A stretch of 64,000 bases of DNA from Gammaproteobacteria bacterium (GTDB lineage: Bacteria > Pseudomonadota > Gammaproteobacteria > JAJPIJ01), in NCBI GenBank assembly GCA_022072255.1, contig JAJVHZ010000014.1, positions 1-64,000 on the forward strand, given 5' to 3'. Every line of letters starts with the position of its first letter. Positions within the stretch are counted from its first letter, which is position 1. This document shows, piece by piece, positions 56,400-64,000 of the stretch. Under the pieces are notes generated by a model. The model saw nothing but the letters and a program-made list of their open reading frames with translations, was not told the DNA's origin and did no database searches. A program made the translations under genes and the position numbers.

Positions 56400-59174
56400 A
56401 TGAACCATCCCAGCCGCGAGGTCGTGCGCATGCTGCAGGAGGAACTGCAGGACGTCTCCGCCAGCCTGCTGTCCTCGCCGCTCGGGCCCGGGGATACGCC
56501 GGCGCTGGCGCTGCGTGATCTGTCCCGCCGCCTGCACCGCCTCGCCGGGATGGCGCGTGCCCTCGGCCTGGCCGGTCTGCAACGCGCGATCGAGCATGCG
56601 CAGATCAACGTGCGGGCATGGCTGAGCCAGCATCCCAACGCGGCGCAGCCGCAACTGTGGCGGCTGGTGGTGGAATGGCCTTTGGAGGTCAACCGCTACC
56701 TCGACCGGCTCGAATCGACGGATTCAATCGCAGCGCTCTGCAATTTTCTCGGCAACCGGGACTGGCTTCGGCCGCTGCCGCCCGAGGAGTTCGAGACCCT
56801 CGCGACGGAGCATTGCCCCGAGCCTCCGACACCGTCCCCGACGAGCGCCGAGGACTCGCTGTCGCTGAAGATCCCCGAAGACGTCTCCCCCGCGATGGTG
56901 GTCGAGCTGCTGCAGGAAGTTCCGGACCTCACCGAACGGCTGGCCCGCCTGGTGGATGCATGGAGCGAAGACGGCAAGACCACTCACAGCCTGATGGAGG
57001 CGCAGCGGGTAGCGCACGCGATCAAGGGCGCGGCCAACACGGTCGGCATCCGCGGCATCGCAAGATTCACGCACGTGCTGGAGGACGTGCTCGCCCACGA
57101 GAATCACTCGCCGACACAATCCCGACCCCTGCGTTCCCTGGTTGCGCGCGCTGTGGCCTGCCTGCACCAGATGAGCGACACGCTGCTCGGTCGGAGTTCC
57201 ACGCCGGACGATGCGGCCGCAATACTTGCGGCCATGCAGGTGCACCTCGACGGCATGGCTGCCGGCGGCCAGGCGGCGGAGGCCGCCCGTGCGGAGGGCG
57301 CCGTGGCCGGTGGGGCGGACGCCATCGCCGAGGGCGATGACGGCCTCGCTGCCGTCTCGGCGCTGCCGCCGGCCGGCATCAGGATCAATCCGGCGCTCAT
57401 CGACGAGGTATTCCGGATCGCCGGGGAATGCGCGGTGTCCGTGAATCACATGCGGGAGGAACTGCACCGCACCCGCCAGATCGTGCAGGAACTCGCGCGT
57501 CGCGTGATGGCGGCGCGGGAGCCGGTGCAGGCCCTGCTCGCGATGCGCCTCCCCGGCGGGTCGGATCCCGGTGGCGCGGCCACGGCGTTGGGGCCGGTCA
57601 GGCAGCAGGACCTGCGTGAAGCCATCGCCGATGCGCTGATCCTCGGCGAGGATCTGCAGTCTCAGGTCCGTCTCATCGAAGAGCAGCTCAATGGCCACGA
57701 ACGGCTGAACGAGGAACTGCGCGGCCGGGTACGGCAATGCCGCATGATGCCGGCCGGGGAGATCGTCCCCAGGCTCAGGCGCGCGGTGGCGCAGGCCGCG
57801 CGCCTGGCGGGCAAGGAGACCGAGCTCGCCGTCGCCGGCGGCCATACCCTGGTCGATACCTACATACTCAACGCCGTGGTGGATCCGCTCATGCACGCCC
57901 TGCGCAACGCGGTCGATCACGGCATCGAGCCGGGCGCCGAGAGGCTGCGTCAGGGGAAGTCCGCGATCGGCAGGGTGAACCTGACCTTCCAGCACGAGGC
58001 CGACGAGATACTGATCCGCTGCCAGGACGACGGGCGCGGGCTCGACGCCGCGCTCATACGTCAGCGTGCCATTGCGCGCGGGCTCATCGCCCCGGGCGAG
58101 GAGCCCGACCAGGAACAACTGGCCCGGCTGGTCTTCCGTCCCGGTTTCTCCACGCGCGAACACGCCTCGCAGACCTCCGGCCGGGGCATCGGCATGTCTG
58201 CCATCGCCGCGCAGATCGCGCGCCTCAAGGGGTCGGTGGACATACGTTCGCAACCGGGGACAGGCTGCACGATCGAGATCCGGGTACCGGAATCGATGCT
58301 GTCGGTCGGTGTCGTGCTGGTGGCCGTCAACAACTATACCGTGGCGATCTCCAATCGAGGCCTGCTGCGGGTCAGCATGATCGAGGCCGATCAGGTCCGC
58401 ACTGAGGACGAGGACCGTTACGCTGAACTGGACGGCGATCGCGTGCCGGTGCAGACGCTGAACTCGCTGCTGTTCGCCAATGCCGCCCCGCTCGCCGCGA
58501 CGCCGCATACGCAGTTGCCGGCGCTGCTCATGCGCGCAGGCGAGACCCGCCGCCTGGTCGTACTCGAGAGCATCCTCGGAACGCGCACGATGAGTCTGAC
58601 CGGCCCGGGCCTCTACCTGCGCACGATGCCGGGCCTGCTGGGCACCACGACCATGGCCGACGGAATGATCGTGCCGGTTCTGGATCTCACCGAGTTGCTC
58701 GCGCAGCCCGCCGGGTGGACGGCGAATGCGCCGCGCGAGCCGGAAGGCGCGACCCAGAAGGACAGCCGCCCCCTGGCCCTCGCCGTGGACGATTCGATCA
58801 GCATCCTCCGCGAGCTGACCCAGACCCTGGGCGCCCACGGGCTACGGACGCATACCCTGCCGGATGGCGCGCGCGCCTGGGAGTATCTGCAATCGGTCAA
58901 ACCGAGCCTGGTCATCGTCGACGCCAACATACCGGGCATGAGCGGCGCGGAGCTGTGTTCCAGGATCCGCACCGACGATCGCCTGCGTCCCGTGCCGGTC
59001 ATCATGATCAGTGCCAATGCGGACGCCTACCGTGCCCGCGCCCAGCAGGCTGGCGCCACGTGGCTGCTGCCCAAGACCGGATTGCGGCCGCTGCTCGAGG
59101 AGGTCCTGCAGCGGATTCTCGTTCCCGCCGGATCCGAGGCCGGCAAGCAGGACAACTCCTCGGTGCCGGCCTGA
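56400..59174 (+). CDS. CheA-type hybrid histidine kinase
   Basis: This 924-residue kinase has the following layout. A histidine-phosphotransfer-like segment with H46 comes first, where the usual Lys-Gly after the histidine reads Ala-Gly (HRLAGMARALG). A second phosphotransfer domain carries H206 in AHAIKGAANTVG. The ATPase domain (HALRNAVDHGIEPG with N503, then DDGRGLDAAL and GRGIGMSAIA) follows, then a CheW-like domain and a C-terminal receiver (D841 in VDANIPG). It resembles ChpA-type hybrids of surface-sensing systems. The first phosphotransfer unit may be inactive. It should phosphorylate itself and the neighbouring regulators. Confidence 0.88.
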   Translation: MNHPSREVVRMLQEELQDVSASLLSSPLGPGDTPALALRDLSRRLHRLAGMARALGLAGLQRAIEHAQINVRAWLSQHPNAAQPQLWRLVVEWPLEVNRYLDRLESTDSIAALCNFLGNRDWLRPLPPEEFETLATEHCPEPPTPSPTSAEDSLSLKIPEDVSPAMVVELLQEVPDLTERLARLVDAWSEDGKTTHSLMEAQRVAHAIKGAANTVGIRGIARFTHVLEDVLAHENHSPTQSRPLRSLVARAVACLHQMSDTLLGRSSTPDDAAAILAAMQVHLDGMAAGGQAAEAARAEGAVAGGADAIAEGDDGLAAVSALPPAGIRINPALIDEVFRIAGECAVSVNHMREELHRTRQIVQELARRVMAAREPVQALLAMRLPGGSDPGGAATALGPVRQQDLREAIADALILGEDLQSQVRLIEEQLNGHERLNEELRGRVRQCRMMPAGEIVPRLRRAVAQAARLAGKETELAVAGGHTLVDTYILNAVVDPLMHALRNAVDHGIEPGAERLRQGKSAIGRVNLTFQHEADEILIRCQDDGRGLDAALIRQRAIARGLIAPGEEPDQEQLARLVFRPGFSTREHASQTSGRGIGMSAIAAQIARLKGSVDIRSQPGTGCTIEIRVPESMLSVGVVLVAVNNYTVAISNRGLLRVSMIEADQVRTEDEDRYAELDGDRVPVQTLNSLLFANAAPLAATPHTQLPALLMRAGETRRLVVLESILGTRTMSLTGPGLYLRTMPGLLGTTTMADGMIVPVLDLTELLAQPAGWTANAPREPEGATQKDSRPLALAVDDSISILRELTQTLGAHGLRTHTLPDGARAWEYLQSVKPSLVIVDANIPGMSGAELCSRIRTDDRLRPVPVIMISANADAYRARAQQAGATWLLPKTGLRPLLEEVLQRILVPAGSEAGKQDNSSVPA

Positions 59175-59259
59175 CCCGAGGGTATAGCCAGCCTTGTTTA
59201 TCTGTCATCTCATTCCGCAGATAATCTGCGGCTAGCTTCCGCTCAAGAAGGCGCCCGCT

Positions 59260-60594
59260 GTGCTCAAGGTTCTGGTCATTGATGACTCGCGCGTCGTGCG
59301 CAAGATGATGGTGGAGTCACTGCGCGCGGAATTCGCGGGCGCAGCCGTCGACGAGTACGATCCGTGCATCCAGGGATTCCCGGGTTCGGAATTCGGATGG
59401 TCGTATTACGACGTGGTGTTCCTCGATTACAACCTCGGGCTGGCCGGCGAGGACGGCCTCACCTGGCTGCGCAAGTTCCAGAATTTCGCCGACATGCCGC
59501 CGGTCATCATACTGACCGACGAGGAGCGCATCAGCGTCATCGTCAAGGCGATCAAGGCCGGCGCCAAGGACTACGTCCTGAAACGCGATCTCAAGAATGC
59601 GGACCTGGCCAACATCATCTACCGCGCGCTCGGTATCGAGGGAGACGAGGCCGAGGCCAACACGCTCAACGAGATCCCCGCCCTGGAGGTGCCCACCGCG
59701 GCCACCGAGCAGACGCACGGGCACGAACAGAACGCCCCGGCCACGCAGCGGCCGGAATCCACCGTGACGCGCCGTAACGGCGCGCCACAGGACACCATAC
59801 GCGTACACATCCCCGGCTACCGCATCATCGCCCCGATTGCGCAGGGCGGCATGACCACGATCTTCCTCGCCCAGAGGGTCGAGGACGACCTGGAGATCGT
59901 CCTGAAACTGATGTTCACGCGCGATCAGCCCGACACGCCGCTGCTGCGCTATTTCATGCAGGAGTACGCGCTCATCTCCAAGCTGAACCACCCCCACATC
60001 ATCAAGATCTTCGAGCGCGCGTTCGCGAAGGACTTCGCCTATATCGCCATGGAGTATCTGCCCGCCGGCAACCTGGTCGCACGCATCCGCAAGGGCCTGA
60101 TGCCGGACAAGGCGCTGCAGTACATACGCCAGATCGCCGAGGCGCTCGGGGCGGTACACAACCTGAGCATCGTGCACCGGGACCTGAAGCCATCGAACAT
60201 ACTGTTCCGCCAGAACGACACCGTGGCGATCACGGACTTCGGCGTGGCGCATTTCGCGGCCGGCATGAGCGGCATCGACGAGACGCAGGTGCTGATCGGC
60301 AGCCCGTCCTACATGAGCCCGGAGCAGTGCAAGCGTCGTCCCGTTGATCCGCGCAGCGATCTATACAGTCTCGGCGTGCTCATGTTCGAGATGCTGACGG
60401 GGGGTAAGCCGTACACGGGGCGCGGCATTCCGGAGATCATCGATGCCCACATACGGGCCCCGGTACCGCGTCTTCCCGACGAACTGCGGCAGTATCAACC
60501 GCTCATAGACGGCCTGCTGGCAAAGGATCCGGCCGAGCGGTTTCAGAGCGCCGGCGAGTTCATCGCCGGCCTGGAGTGGATCTGCCAGGGCTGA
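59260..60594 (+). CDS. Receiver-Ser/Thr protein kinase fusion
   Basis: This 444-residue protein starts at GTG 59260, with AAGAAGG eight bases before. Residues 1-125 are a receiver (VLVIDDSRVVRK, aspartate in FLDYNLG, then LKRDL). A linker rich in Ala/Thr/Gln follows. Residues 190-440 are a eukaryotic-type kinase (GYRIIAPIAQGGM, VLK, HRDLKPSN, DFGVA, SYMSPEQC). All catalytic residues are present. The receiver should be set by the CheA-type kinase, so this would turn a histidine-aspartate signal into serine/threonine phosphorylation. That coupling is the notable feature of the cluster. Confidence 0.87.
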   Translation: MLKVLVIDDSRVVRKMMVESLRAEFAGAAVDEYDPCIQGFPGSEFGWSYYDVVFLDYNLGLAGEDGLTWLRKFQNFADMPPVIILTDEERISVIVKAIKAGAKDYVLKRDLKNADLANIIYRALGIEGDEAEANTLNEIPALEVPTAATEQTHGHEQNAPATQRPESTVTRRNGAPQDTIRVHIPGYRIIAPIAQGGMTTIFLAQRVEDDLEIVLKLMFTRDQPDTPLLRYFMQEYALISKLNHPHIIKIFERAFAKDFAYIAMEYLPAGNLVARIRKGLMPDKALQYIRQIAEALGAVHNLSIVHRDLKPSNILFRQNDTVAITDFGVAHFAAGMSGIDETQVLIGSPSYMSPEQCKRRPVDPRSDLYSLGVLMFEMLTGGKPYTGRGIPEIIDAHIRAPVPRLPDELRQYQPLIDGLLAKDPAERFQSAGEFIAGLEWICQG

Positions 60595-60614
60595 GGCCAC
60601 GCGCGTGCCGCCGC

Positions 60615-61268
60615 TCACACGTCGACGGCCGTTTCATCCGCGAGCACGGGCTGAAACAGGCCGCTGGCGGCGTCGAACATGGACAGGTGGCCGTCGGCGA
60701 TGCCGAAGTGCATGCCGTGCAGCGCGATCCGGCCGTCTTCCACGCGCTCGCCGATCCATGGATAGGTGAGCAGGTTCTCCATGCTCAGCCTCACGATCTG
60801 GTACTCCATGTGAAGCAGTCGCTCCGCCGGTGGCAGCGGCAGGCGCATCATGCGATCGCGCGCGGTCATCGCGATGTTCATCCAGCTGCCGATGAATTCG
60901 GCGTTGGGTATCTGGTTGTGATAGCCTTCCAGAAGCGCCGCCGCGCCACCGCAGCGCGCGTGACCCATCACGACGATGTGCGACACGTTCAGATGCAGCA
61001 CGGCGAATTCCAGGGCCGCGCCCGTCGCCTGGTGCCGCGCGATCGGCGAGTTTGGCGGCACGAGGTTGGCGACGTTGCGCAGAACGAACACTTCGCCCGG
61101 GGTGGTGTCAAATATGGTCGCGGGATCGACCCGGCTGTCGCAGCAGGCGATGAACATGGTCTGCGGGGATTGCCCGCGCGCCTCGAGATCCCTGAACAGT
61201 TTCTGGGCCGCCGGGAATCTGGTACGACGGAATCGCCGGTAGCCGGAGATCAGACCTTCGATGCTCAT
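60615..61268 (-). CDS. Beta-class carbonic anhydrase
   Basis: This 217-residue enzyme interconverts carbon dioxide and bicarbonate. Zinc ligands are visible: the cysteine and aspartate of CCDSR near residue 42, and the histidine and cysteine of GHARCGG. It is in the cytoplasm. It converges on the kinase gene and is divergent from the metallopeptidase gene. The start ATG at 61268 is ordinary, and no signal peptide is present. Confidence 0.93.
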   Translation of the reverse strand: MSIEGLISGYRRFRRTRFPAAQKLFRDLEARGQSPQTMFIACCDSRVDPATIFDTTPGEVFVLRNVANLVPPNSPIARHQATGAALEFAVLHLNVSHIVVMGHARCGGAAALLEGYHNQIPNAEFIGSWMNIAMTARDRMMRLPLPPAERLLHMEYQIVRLSMENLLTYPWIGERVEDGRIALHGMHFGIADGHLSMFDAASGLFQPVLADETAVDV

Positions 61269-61319
61269 GAGTTCAACCTCGCTTCAATCACGGGTCACGC
61301 GCTGAGTGATGAAAGCGGT

Positions 61320-62621
61320 ATGTCCGATCCACGCATCATCCGGGCGTCGGCGGCTATGACGGACCCCGTAGCGCATCATATCGCACTCGACCAGCGCCTT
61401 GTTGAGACGGCCCAGGCCATCAAGCTGCTCACCGCGCTGGCATGGCCGGAGTCCGCCTACGAGGAGTTCCGGAAAGGATGGCGGCGGGGCAACGCTCGAC
61501 TGCCGCAGGTCGAATACCCCCGCAACGACCACGCAAGCCGCATCCCCTCGCTGCTGTCGATCATGGCGGCCTGCGATCGCGGCCATCCCCTCGGCAACTA
61601 CGTCTACCTGACGGCGGAAAGCTACCTGCTGGCGGCCCGCATGCTGCAGTGTATCGGTCAGCCGGAATTCCTGGAGTTGTCGGTGAGTCTCTATGGCCAG
61701 CCGAAGGAGGTCATAGCAGCCGGCAGCCTGACACACCTGCACGCCGCGGAGTTCTTCGCCGAGATGACCGGTGAGTTCGCCAACGCGGCGTCGATACCGG
61801 AGGCGGAGTTCTCGCTCGGCTCAGAGGACGTCGCCGAGGCCCTGCGCAGCCGCCTGGTCCCGTTCTTCTCTTATCACCCCGTCAAGGTCGTCATCGACCC
61901 GGCGATGGCGTCCAAGGCCGCCGCCGGCGCGCTGCGCATACGCCTGCGATCGGCCACGCGCTTCACCGCGATGGACGTCGCTCAGCTGATCCATCACGAG
62001 GGATACGTCCACATGCTCACCGCGTTGAACGGGCGGGAACAGCCCCGGCTAGCCAGCCTCGGCCTGGCCGCCCCGCGCACGACGTGGACACAGGAGGGGC
62101 TGGCGACGTTTTCCGAGCTGGTCAGCGCCTCGGTCGATCTGCACCGGATGCGCCGCATCGCGCTGCGCACTCACGCGGTTCAGATGGGGCTGGATGGCGC
62201 GGATTTCATCGACATCTTCCGCTTCTTCCTCGACTCGGGGCAGGAGGAGTACGAGAGCTTTCAGTCGGCGGCCCGCATCTTCCGCGGCGGCGATCCGCGC
62301 GGCGGTGTGGTGTTCACGAAAGACGTCGTGTATCTGCTGGGGTTGCTGCGCACGCACACCTTCCTTCGCAAGGCGGTGCAGTCCAACAAGTTTCACTATG
62401 CCGAACACCTGTTCGCGGGACGCATGACGCTGGGAGATGTCATCGCGCTGGAGCCGTACTTCGAGAGCGGGGTCATCGCTCCGCCGCTGTACGAGCCGCC
62501 GTGGCTGCAGCAGCGCAGCTGCCTGGCCGCCTATCTGTGCTATTCGATCTTCGCCAACAAGATAGACCTCGCGGCGGTCAGCCTCGAGGACTTCCAGAAC
62601 ATGGAGCAGCGCGCGCCATAG
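61320..62621 (+). CDS. DUF1704/QEGLA-motif metallopeptidase-like protein
   Basis: This 433-residue protein belongs to the family with an HExxxH zinc motif, seen as HHEGYVHMLTALNG, and the QEGLA motif in TWTQEGLATFSE. Relatives include a bacterial group called flavohemoglobin-expression-modulating, and the tubulin-tyrosine carboxypeptidase MATCAP in animals. Bacterial members are largely uncharacterised. It may be a peptidase. The ATG at 61320 is preferred, though one at 61356 is possible. It stands alone, divergent from the carbonic anhydrase. Confidence 0.85.
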   Translation: MSDPRIIRASAAMTDPVAHHIALDQRLVETAQAIKLLTALAWPESAYEEFRKGWRRGNARLPQVEYPRNDHASRIPSLLSIMAACDRGHPLGNYVYLTAESYLLAARMLQCIGQPEFLELSVSLYGQPKEVIAAGSLTHLHAAEFFAEMTGEFANAASIPEAEFSLGSEDVAEALRSRLVPFFSYHPVKVVIDPAMASKAAAGALRIRLRSATRFTAMDVAQLIHHEGYVHMLTALNGREQPRLASLGLAAPRTTWTQEGLATFSELVSASVDLHRMRRIALRTHAVQMGLDGADFIDIFRFFLDSGQEEYESFQSAARIFRGGDPRGGVVFTKDVVYLLGLLRTHTFLRKAVQSNKFHYAEHLFAGRMTLGDVIALEPYFESGVIAPPLYEPPWLQQRSCLAAYLCYSIFANKIDLAAVSLEDFQNMEQRAP

Positions 62622-62646
62622 TCGGGCACGGTGCGACCCGCCGGCG

Positions 62647-64000
62647 TCAGTTGGTGCGCACGCCCTCGAAACCGAGCACGTCGCGGGCGCTGATGACCTC
62701 CGCACCCCAGGTGGTGGCCGGCGGGATGTAGATGCAGTCCCCGGCCCGCAGGAGCATCGATTCTCCCTCGATGATGAGCTTCATCTCACCCTGGTAGAGC
62801 GCGCACACGGTCTCGACGTCGGCGTTCTTGTCCGGCAACACGCTGCTCGGCGGGTATCCCACCGGCTGACACTTGTAGCCCCGGATCATGATCTTCTGCA
62901 GCATCGACTGCTTGCTGAGCAGGTCGTCGGTCTTCGGATCCCAGTGCTCGACCTTCAGCTTGTCCATGGTGCGGAAGGAAACCACGCAGTTGCCGCCCTG
63001 GAAGCGGGCCTCGTAGAGCGCGGTGTCGATGCGCTTGACCAGCTCCGCGGGCTCGTAATCCTTGATGGGGATGAGCGTGGCCACGCCCACATGGGCCGTG
63101 AGCGTCTGCCCCGCGTGCACGACCTCGTGCGGGATCTTCTGCTGCTCGATGCGCTTGCGCAGCGCATCGGCGATGCGGACGGCGTTGCGCCCGTCGCAGT
63201 CGGGCAAAAGTATGGCGATCCCCGCGCCGTCGTAGCGCGCCGCCAGATCACCCGGCCGCCGCCCGACACCGGATGCCAGGCGTGCGATCCGGTGCAGCAT
63301 CGCATCGGCGGCCTGTACCCCGTGCGCCTCGCGATAATGATCGAATTCGTCGATCTCGCACATCAACAGCGAGAGCGGCCGCTTCGCACGCATCTGCCGG
63401 CGCCACTCCGCGTCCAGGTGCTCCTCGAACGTGCGGCGATTGGCGATGCCGGTGACCGGGCACAGCGGCGAAACCCGGCTCAGGGTCTCCGAGAGCGCCT
63501 GCGCCTTGCTCTTCATCAGGCCGAGGTCCGCGCTGGCGCGTTTCGCCTCGTTCTCCGCCACCTGCCGGCGCTCGTTGTTGCTGCGCGCGCTCTGGTTGAG
63601 CTTGTCGATCTCCGTCCGGCGGGCCTCCAGCACGCCGCGCATCTGCTGGACGTCGTCCTCCAGTGCGAGCATCCGGTTGTTGACGCGATAGAGCGCACGC
63701 GAGGCGAAAATCGTCAGTCCGAGCGCGACCAGCATGATGACCCCGATCGCCGAGGCCTGGGCGTTACCTCGGGCGAGCATGTCCAGGCTCGCCGGAAGCA
63801 GGGCGGGCACCGCGAATGCCAGCACCGGCGCGCGGATACCGCCGTAGATGGGCACCGTGCAGATGGTGACGAAGGCCACCCAGAACAGCAGCACGCTGGC
63901 GGCCTGGATGTCGGCATGACGCAGGGCCAGGAACGCCAGTCCGCCAAAGGCCACACCGAGCAGGCCGGCGCCGGCGAGGAATCCGTGATACCAGGCCGGG
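62647..64000 (-). CDS. Degenerate GGDEF-cupin membrane protein (partial)
   Basis: The gene runs off the window on its 5' side. The visible open frame reads past the first GTG codon (63954) to the edge with PAWYHGFLAGAGLLG, so the start lies beyond. It has membrane segments (LLFWVAFVTICTVPIYGGI and AIGVIMLVALGLTIF), a coiled-coil, and a GGDEF-type domain. There the active motif reads RYDGAGIAILLP, not GGDEF, so it cannot be a normal diguanylate cyclase. A C-terminal cupin (YKCQPVGYPPSSVLPDK, then GDCIYIPPATTWGAE) follows. It may bind cyclic-di-GMP or a small ligand without making it. Confidence 0.8.
   Translation of the reverse strand, partial: PAWYHGFLAGAGLLGVAFGGLAFLALRHADIQAASVLLFWVAFVTICTVPIYGGIRAPVLAFAVPALLPASLDMLARGNAQASAIGVIMLVALGLTIFASRALYRVNNRMLALEDDVQQMRGVLEARRTEIDKLNQSARSNNERRQVAENEAKRASADLGLMKSKAQALSETLSRVSPLCPVTGIANRRTFEEHLDAEWRRQMRAKRPLSLLMCEIDEFDHYREAHGVQAADAMLHRIARLASGVGRRPGDLAARYDGAGIAILLPDCDGRNAVRIADALRKRIEQQKIPHEVVHAGQTLTAHVGVATLIPIKDYEPAELVKRIDTALYEARFQGGNCVVSFRTMDKLKVEHWDPKTDDLLSKQSMLQKIMIRGYKCQPVGYPPSSVLPDKNADVETVCALYQGEMKLIIEGESMLLRAGDCIYIPPATTWGAEVISARDVLGFEGVRTN

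Noticed and set aside
54609-58838. Long minus-strand ORFs of 681 and 704 residues
   Set aside because: They are antisense to the receptor and CheA-type genes, which have clear motifs on the plus strand.

Overview
The window is high-GC DNA from a proteobacterium. The guaB-guaA block divergent from xseA, the ybeD-lipB-lipA order and the chemosensory gene set suggest a gammaproteobacterium, perhaps of the Acidiferrobacterales/Chromatiales kind. That placement is inferred from gene content; there is no rRNA or other phylogenetic marker here. No tRNA, rRNA or CRISPR array was seen.

There are two parts. Positions 1 to about 42450 are accessory DNA lying downstream of guaA, a known hot spot for integrative islands. 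It starts with the decayed end of a conjugative element: a UvrD helicase tail, a virB4 gene broken by an in-frame stop and a 3' truncation, virB3, virB2, and a divergent pair of FlhD-like and FlhC-like regulators. An AbiEi/AbiEii type IV toxin-antitoxin pair with a perfect operator palindrome and two AlpA-type regulators follow. A run of about 24 kb of genes on the minus strand (7948-32065) encodes oxidoreductases and hydrolases: SDRs, NAD(P)H-binding proteins, aldo/keto reductases (some with Tat signals), zinc alcohol dehydrogenases, two cupin/carboxymuconolactone-decarboxylase-like pairs, two secreted CocE/NonD hydrolases, an MFS transporter, and several gene remnants. Many members come in paralogous pairs, so the block looks partly duplicated. 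Next are a KefB/C-type antiporter, an RND efflux pump with its adaptor, a LysR regulator, and a small island carrying a tyrosine integrase and a nuclease-fold gene. A 16-bp sequence identical to the guaA 3' end lies at 40321-40336 and in guaA itself (42452-42467). A third, diverged copy is at 134-152, consistent with tandem or nested insertion at guaA.

From 42452 onward the DNA looks like core chromosome: guaA, guaB, xseA, an M23 peptidase, lipA, lipB and ybeD. Then comes an unusual seven-gene plus-strand cluster (50627-60594). It begins with a protein that joins an ISL3-transposase-like zinc/HTH segment to four tandem copies of a 70-residue repeat. A FIST-like protein, a response regulator with an unknown N-terminal domain, a CheW protein, a methyl-accepting protein almost without a periplasmic domain, a CheA-type hybrid kinase and a receiver-Ser/Thr-kinase fusion follow. 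No CheR, CheB or stand-alone CheY is present. This cluster is the best candidate here for an undescribed signalling system. The window closes with a beta-carbonic anhydrase, a DUF1704-type metallopeptidase and a partial membrane protein that fuses a degenerate GGDEF domain to a cupin.
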